From Bacteroidota bacterium (GTDB taxonomy: Bacteria; Bacteroidota; Bacteroidia; AKYH767-A; JABDAW01): a DNA stretch of 10,026 nt. A model generated the notes under the pieces. That model worked only from the letters and a program-made list of their open reading frames with translations. It did no database searches and had not been told where the DNA came from. Each line of letters begins with the position of its first letter. Positions within the stretch are counted from its first letter, which is position 1. The translations under genes and the position numbers were made by a program. Location of the stretch: the NCBI GenBank assembly GCA_023251595.1, contig JAHEYM010000113.1, positions 1-10,026 on the forward strand. The letters are read 5' to 3'. Shown in pieces: positions 7,498-10,026 of this stretch.

Positions 7498-7514
7498 TTA
7501 ACAATTAACAATGG
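7487..7514 (-). repeat. Near-perfect heptamer array (TGTTAAT type) overlapping the nitrilase start
   Basis: On the plus strand, ACAATTA occurs three times exactly (7487-7507), followed by ACAATGG. Read on the minus strand it is the TGTTAAT heptamer also seen at 5153-5180. TAA occurs on the plus strand at 7492, 7499 and 7506, and its complement TTA at 7491, 7498 and 7505, so both strands have stops in all three frames. Confidence 0.88.
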
Positions 7515-7561
7515 GTAGAGACGTTGCATACAATGTCTCTACAGGTATGCAACGCCTCTAC
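7515..7561. repeat. Palindromic repeat between SOD and nitrilase genes
   Basis: GTAGAGACGTTGCATAC (7515-7531) is inverted at 7545-7561 with one mismatch in 17. A second overlapping inverted arm, GTCTCTAC (7535-7542), pairs perfectly with 7515-7522. Three copies of one unit are therefore packed in alternating orientation. The outer right arm contains the SOD stop codon (TAG on the minus strand, 7560-7558). The RNA could fold in two alternative ways. No T-run follows, so it is not an obvious terminator, and the two genes may be co-transcribed through it. Confidence 0.8.
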
Positions 7562-8307
7562 AGTTTTGAAAACAATTCATTCACCTTATTCCAATTAATG
7601 GTATTCCACCATTTCGCAATATAATCGGCTCTTCTGTTTTGGTACTGAAGATAATACGCATGTTCCCAGACATCCAGTGCAAGAATGGGTGTGCCTTTAA
7701 ACTCCGAATTATCCATGAGCGGATTATCCTGATTTGGAGTACTTCCGATTACCAGTTTTCCGTCAGACACAGCCAACCAAGCCCATCCGGAACCAAAGCG
7801 TCCCATACCTGCTGCGGAGAATTTTGTCATAAAATTTTCGAGTGAGCCGAAAGTCGAGATGAGTGCCTCACCTGCCTTTCCGCTATTTGTTCCGCCTGTG
7901 GAAGGTTTCATCAATTCCCAAAATAGCGAATGGTTATAGTGTCCCCCTGCATTATTTCTAACCGTGGCAGGATAAGCTGATATGCGACGGAGGAGTTCAT
8001 CGATGGTGTCAACAAGAATGTTATTCTCACCCATTGCTTTGTTCAGATTATTGACATAAGCCTGATGGTGTTTCGTGTAATGAATTTCCATCGTTTTCGC
8101 ATCGATATATGGTTCCAATGCATTGAATTCATAACCCAGCGGGGGTAAAGTAAATTCACTCTTCGGTGGAAAGAATAGTGAGTCACCAAGGCTCGGGGAA
8201 CCAATAAGATTCGAAGAAGATATTACACCGATTCCGCCGATGGCAAGAATCGAAGATTTTTTCAGGAATTCGCGTCGTGATTTTGAAGATTCGTCGGAGT
8301 TTTTCAT
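7558..8307 (-). CDS. sodA: Superoxide dismutase, Mn/Fe family, with Tat signal peptide
   Basis: Converts superoxide to oxygen and hydrogen peroxide. The catalytic part (about residues 52-249) follows E. coli SodA closely. Metal ligands are His76, His126, Asp212 and His216; the second-shell Gln193 (in STPNQDNPL) with Gly122 fits the Mn-type pattern, though cambialistic enzymes also look like this. The protein has about 50 extra N-terminal residues: SRREFLKKS (10-18), a twin-arginine motif, then a hydrophobic stretch to about residue 36. The folded enzyme is thus probably exported through Tat to the periplasm or held at the membrane; no lipobox Cys is seen. The ATG at 8307 is supported by the signal sequence. 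The minus-strand stop codon is contributed by the palindromic repeat that follows. The gene is divergent from pirin. Confidence 0.95.
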   Translation of the reverse strand: MKNSDESSKSRREFLKKSSILAIGGIGVISSSNLIGSPSLGDSLFFPPKSEFTLPPLGYEFNALEPYIDAKTMEIHYTKHHQAYVNNLNKAMGENNILVDTIDELLRRISAYPATVRNNAGGHYNHSLFWELMKPSTGGTNSGKAGEALISTFGSLENFMTKFSAAGMGRFGSGWAWLAVSDGKLVIGSTPNQDNPLMDNSEFKGTPILALDVWEHAYYLQYQNRRADYIAKWWNTINWNKVNELFSKL

Positions 8308-8324
8308 GATTTTAATTTAGAGGT

Positions 8325-8355
8325 CAAACTTCGCAATAATTTACTAATATTACAG
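8325..8355 (-). promoter_or_regulatory. Possible promoter of the SOD gene (CTG-N20-GAAGTTTG)
   Basis: On the minus strand, CTG (8355-8353) is followed by 20 bp and GAAGTTTG (8332-8325). Each element has one mismatch from the TTG / TAnnTTTG consensus, but the spacing is exact and the box lies 17 bp before the ATG, as for the other promoters here. Confidence 0.35.
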
Positions 8356-8387
8356 ATTAAATCTTCACCAAAATAACCCCACCCCTG

Positions 8388-8409
8388 CCCCTCCCCAAAT
8401 AGGGAGGGG
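8388..8409. repeat. C-rich/G-rich hairpin repeat upstream of pirin
   Basis: CCCCTCCC (8388-8395) and GGGAGGGG (8402-8409) form a perfect 8-bp stem with a 6-nt loop; further C-runs precede it from 8377. Composition and core resemble the insertion within the pirin gene and the element at 9424-9445. It lies between divergent genes, so a terminator role is unlikely. Confidence 0.75.
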
Positions 8410-8430
8410 TAAAACGAAATTAATACAGAA

Positions 8431-9420
8431 ATGAAAACTTCACCCAAAATCATTGAAGCAGTTTTTTCACCACCGGCACCCCACATGGTAGGTGATGGTT
8501 TCAGAGTGCATAATTTTTTCCCAATGGGGACTTCGATTGATATTTCTAGGATGAGTCCTTTTCTTCTTCTGGATTACAATTCGAAAATTGAGTTTTCACC
8601 CAGAGAAAACCCAAGAGGTGTGGGAGTTCATCCCCACCGTGGTTTTGAAACCGTGACCATTGCTTATGCGGGTAAAGTGGCGCATTACGACAGTACAGGA
8701 AACAGTGGAGTAATTGGCGAGGGAGATGTTCAATGGATGACGGCGGGTTCCGGAATACTTCACAAAGAATATCATGAGCAGGAATTCAGCAGAAAAGGCG
8801 GTCCGTTTCAGATGATTCAACTTTGGGTGAATTTGCCTTCAAAATATAAGATGACGACACCCGGCTATCAGAGTCTTGAGAATAAAAACATCAACAAGTA
8901 TCAACTGCCTGATGGAAAAGGCGTGATTGAAATTATTGCCGGCGAGTATTTACCCCACGCAACCTCCCCACCCCCTCCCAGCCTCCCAACCCCTTCCCAA
9001 CCTCCCCCGCCCCCTCCCAGCCTCCCCCAAAAGGGGGAGGGGGTTGGAGAGGGGGAAAATAAAATTTTCGGCAGCGCCTCGACTTTCTCACTATTAAATT
9101 TATTCAACATGAAGGTGAACGCGGGTGGTGAGGCGGAGTTCAACTTCGATCCAAAACATAATACAGGAATTCTTGTGGTTGAGGGAAAGGTAACAGTGAA
9201 CGATTCAGCACCAATTTCTGCCGATCATTTTATTCTTTTCAAGCACGAAGGAGATGGTATCACAGTAAAGGCGATGAAGGATAGTATTTTGCTCATCCTC
9301 GATGGAGAACCCATCAATGAACCTATCTACTCACATGGACCTTTTGTTATGAACACCAAGGAAGAGATTCTTCAGGCGTTTGATGATTTGAACTCCGGGA
9401 AGTTTGGGTATCTTGAATGA
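8431..9420 (+). CDS. Pirin family bicupin protein with in-frame C-rich repeat insertion
   Basis: A cytoplasmic two-cupin protein, 329 residues, about 30-35 longer than I expect for the family. The N-terminal cupin has all four metal ligands of pirin: His67 and His69 in HPHRGFETVTI, His111 and Glu113 in GSGILHKE. Pirins bind Fe and act either as quercetin-type dioxygenases or as redox-sensitive partners of other proteins; which applies here cannot be told. Between the two cupins, after IIAGEY, residues about 178-209 are a Pro/Ser stretch followed by Gly/Glu. It is encoded by C-runs and then G-runs very unlike the AT-rich flanks. The family sequence then resumes at about ASTFSLLNLFNMKVNAGGEAEF. 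The second cupin is intact. The inserted DNA resembles the hairpin repeats on both sides of the gene and keeps the frame. The ATG at 8431 is 21 bp after the upstream hairpin; no promoter consensus is obvious. Confidence 0.92.
   Translation: MKTSPKIIEAVFSPPAPHMVGDGFRVHNFFPMGTSIDISRMSPFLLLDYNSKIEFSPRENPRGVGVHPHRGFETVTIAYAGKVAHYDSTGNSGVIGEGDVQWMTAGSGILHKEYHEQEFSRKGGPFQMIQLWVNLPSKYKMTTPGYQSLENKNINKYQLPDGKGVIEIIAGEYLPHATSPPPPSLPTPSQPPPPPPSLPQKGEGVGEGENKIFGSASTFSLLNLFNMKVNAGGEAEFNFDPKHNTGILVVEGKVTVNDSAPISADHFILFKHEGDGITVKAMKDSILLILDGEPINEPIYSHGPFVMNTKEEILQAFDDLNSGKFGYLE
8962..9059. repeat. C-rich palindromic repeat element inserted in the pirin reading frame
   Basis: About 98 bp: a C-rich, G-poor part, then an 8-bp perfect hairpin (CCTCCCCC 9021-9028, loop AAAA, GGGGGAGG 9033-9040), then G-runs to 9055. 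A 17-bp segment (8971-8987) is repeated exactly at 9010-9026, an offset of 39 bp or 13 codons. The minus strand has many GGG runs and could form G-quadruplexes. The edges are approximate. Confidence 0.78.
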
Positions 9421-9423
9421 ATG

Positions 9424-9445
9424 CCCCCTGCCCCCAAATGGGGGG
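9424..9445. repeat. C-rich/G-rich hairpin repeat downstream of pirin
   Basis: CCCCC (9431-9435), loop AAAT, then a run of G from 9440, preceded by another CCCCC (9424-9428). It starts three bases after the pirin stop and belongs with the element at 8388-8409. No T-run follows, so it is not a classical terminator. A perfect 8-bp tandem repeat of GTTGAAAA follows at 9449-9464. Confidence 0.65.
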
Positions 9446-9523
9446 ACGGTTGAAAAGTTGAAAAATATTTGAAGTACAGAATAAATGATAATCAAATTGA
9501 ATCTTTCATGATCACTGCACTTA

Positions 9524-9551
9524 CCCCTAACCCCTAACACCTAACCACTAA
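9524..9551 (-). repeat. Heptamer array containing the stop codon of the GRAM/PH-like gene
   Basis: Four 7-bp units on the plus strand: units 1 and 2 are CCCCTAA, unit 3 is CACCTAA, unit 4 is CCACTAA. TAA occurs at 9528, 9535, 9542 and 9549 on the plus strand, and TAG on the minus strand at the complements of 9527, 9534, 9541 and 9548. All three frames are therefore closed on both strands. The minus-strand gene stops at the first TAG it meets (9550-9548). Confidence 0.85.
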
Positions 9552-9904
9552 TTCTTCGCTTTTTTCACTGCTTCAATCCAGTTATCACAATCTTTATGCA
9601 GCGCAAAATGCGTTGACTGATCGCCGTAATTCACCAACATCGCACCTTTTACAAAACCGAGGTTCTCGTTCGAGATGCTTTTAATGTCTTTCAGATTGAC
9701 ATCAACGGCAGCGTGAGCGTTGGTTTTTTTAACGAACAGTTTGAGTAAAAGACCCGCGAATGGATTGGCATCCTGAACAAAAACCAATCGCTTGCTGGTG
9801 AGGTAAAGTTTACCTTGACGCATGTTCATTTTAGACTTCATCCATTGACATGGCAATGATTTCAGGACTTCTTCTCCTGTTGAAAGATCGAGTATTGCGC
9901 TCAT
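9548..9904 (-). CDS. Small GRAM/PH-like domain protein
   Basis: A 118-residue soluble protein without signal peptide or clear membrane segment. The stretch GKLYLTSKRLVFVQD (residues 31-45) matches the characteristic strand pair of GRAM and bacterial PH-like domains, in which a Gly-x-Leu-Tyr-Leu-Thr-x-x-Arg-Leu-x-Phe core is common. A hydrophobic segment FAGLLLKLF follows, then a basic KK, and the protein closes with an amphipathic helix around WIEAVKKAK. The whole protein is essentially one such domain. In eukaryotes these domains bind lipids or proteins; in bacteria the role is mostly unknown and I infer nothing more. The ATG at 9904 sits behind a minus-strand TAnnTTTG box. The stop lies in a heptamer array shared with the convergent pirin gene's downstream region. 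Confidence 0.75.
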   Translation of the reverse strand: MSAILDLSTGEEVLKSLPCQWMKSKMNMRQGKLYLTSKRLVFVQDANPFAGLLLKLFVKKTNAHAAVDVNLKDIKSISNENLGFVKGAMLVNYGDQSTHFALHKDCDNWIEAVKKAKN

Positions 9905-9930
9905 AGCTTTTAGATTTGATTTTGAATCCG

Positions 9931-9938
9931 CAAAGGTA
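9931..9938 (-). promoter_or_regulatory. Bacteroidota-type -7 element TACCTTTG for the GRAM/PH-like gene
   Basis: Plus-strand CAAAGGTA is TACCTTTG on the minus strand, a match to TAnnTTTG, 26 bp before the ATG. The nearest TTG (complement of CAA 9965-9967) has a 26-bp spacing, longer than the usual 19-21, so the -33 element is weak or missing. Nothing else is recognisable in 9905-10026. Confidence 0.48.
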
Positions 9939-10026
9939 TAATTTCTATTGAATTGAAACTATAGCAAATATATTCTGTCATATTACAAAAATTACATATT
10001 TCTTCAATAATTGGAGTGGAAATTTG

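Noticed and set aside
8304..8486. Minus-strand reading frame upstream of SOD
   Set aside because: It runs through the intergenic hairpin and the pirin start, has no recognisable domain, and covers the SOD promoter candidate.
8955..9060. Sequencing or assembly error in the homopolymer-rich pirin segment
   Set aside because: The frame is kept across the whole insertion and the second cupin follows correctly, with an exact 39-bp offset duplication. Single-base errors would probably have broken the frame, though the run lengths themselves could still be slightly wrong.
8901..9143. Glycine-rich minus-strand reading frame opposite the pirin insertion
   Set aside because: It exists only because the C-rich repeat lacks stops on the complement. 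The plus-strand pirin has intact domains on both sides.
9424..9464. Intrinsic terminator for pirin
   Set aside because: The G-run hairpin is not followed by a T-run on either strand, so it is kept as a repeat only.

Overview
The window looks like an ordinary, AT-rich chromosomal segment of a member of the Bacteroidota, probably a free-living Chitinophagales/Sphingobacteriales-like lineage. The basis is the two-component sensor architecture (periplasmic two-component propeller plus Y_Y_Y domain), a Bacteroidota-type crotonase, promoters of the TTG-N20-TAnnTTTG kind with very short leaders and no clear Shine-Dalgarno sequences, and abundant short intergenic repeats. The species cannot be named from sequence alone.

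Layout. 1-544: the tail of one small protein gene and a complete second one (115 aa). The two share a C-terminal DVPPCPNNCV motif and look like tandem paralogues of unknown function. 546-4280: a large membrane-bound hybrid sensor histidine kinase. It has no DNA-binding output domain, and its signal-peptide region contains a terminator-like hairpin. 4387-5142: a crotonase-family protein. 5223-6671: an ArnT/PMT-like membrane glycosyltransferase. 6715-7497 and 7558-8307 (minus strand): an omega-amidase-type nitrilase and a Tat-signal Mn/Fe superoxide dismutase. 8431-9420: a pirin-family bicupin carrying an in-frame C-rich repeat insertion. 9548-9904 (minus): a small GRAM/PH-like protein. There is no stretch above 300 bases without a gene; the largest gap is the last 122 bases.

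The genes do not form one pathway. SOD, pirin and omega-amidase are plausible stress/housekeeping functions, and the crotonase and glycosyltransferase each appear to have their own promoter. I see no phage, transposase, CRISPR array or defence system.

The most distinctive layer is the repeats. Four 28-bp arrays of exactly four heptamers (4276-4303, 5153-5180, 7487-7514, 9524-9551) each carry stop triplets. Because the period is 7, three of the arrays place stops in all three frames of at least one strand. Five of the eight complete genes end inside or flush against an array or a palindromic element (6664-6717, 7515-7561). A related class of C-rich/G-rich hairpins sits beside the pirin gene on both sides and also inside its reading frame.
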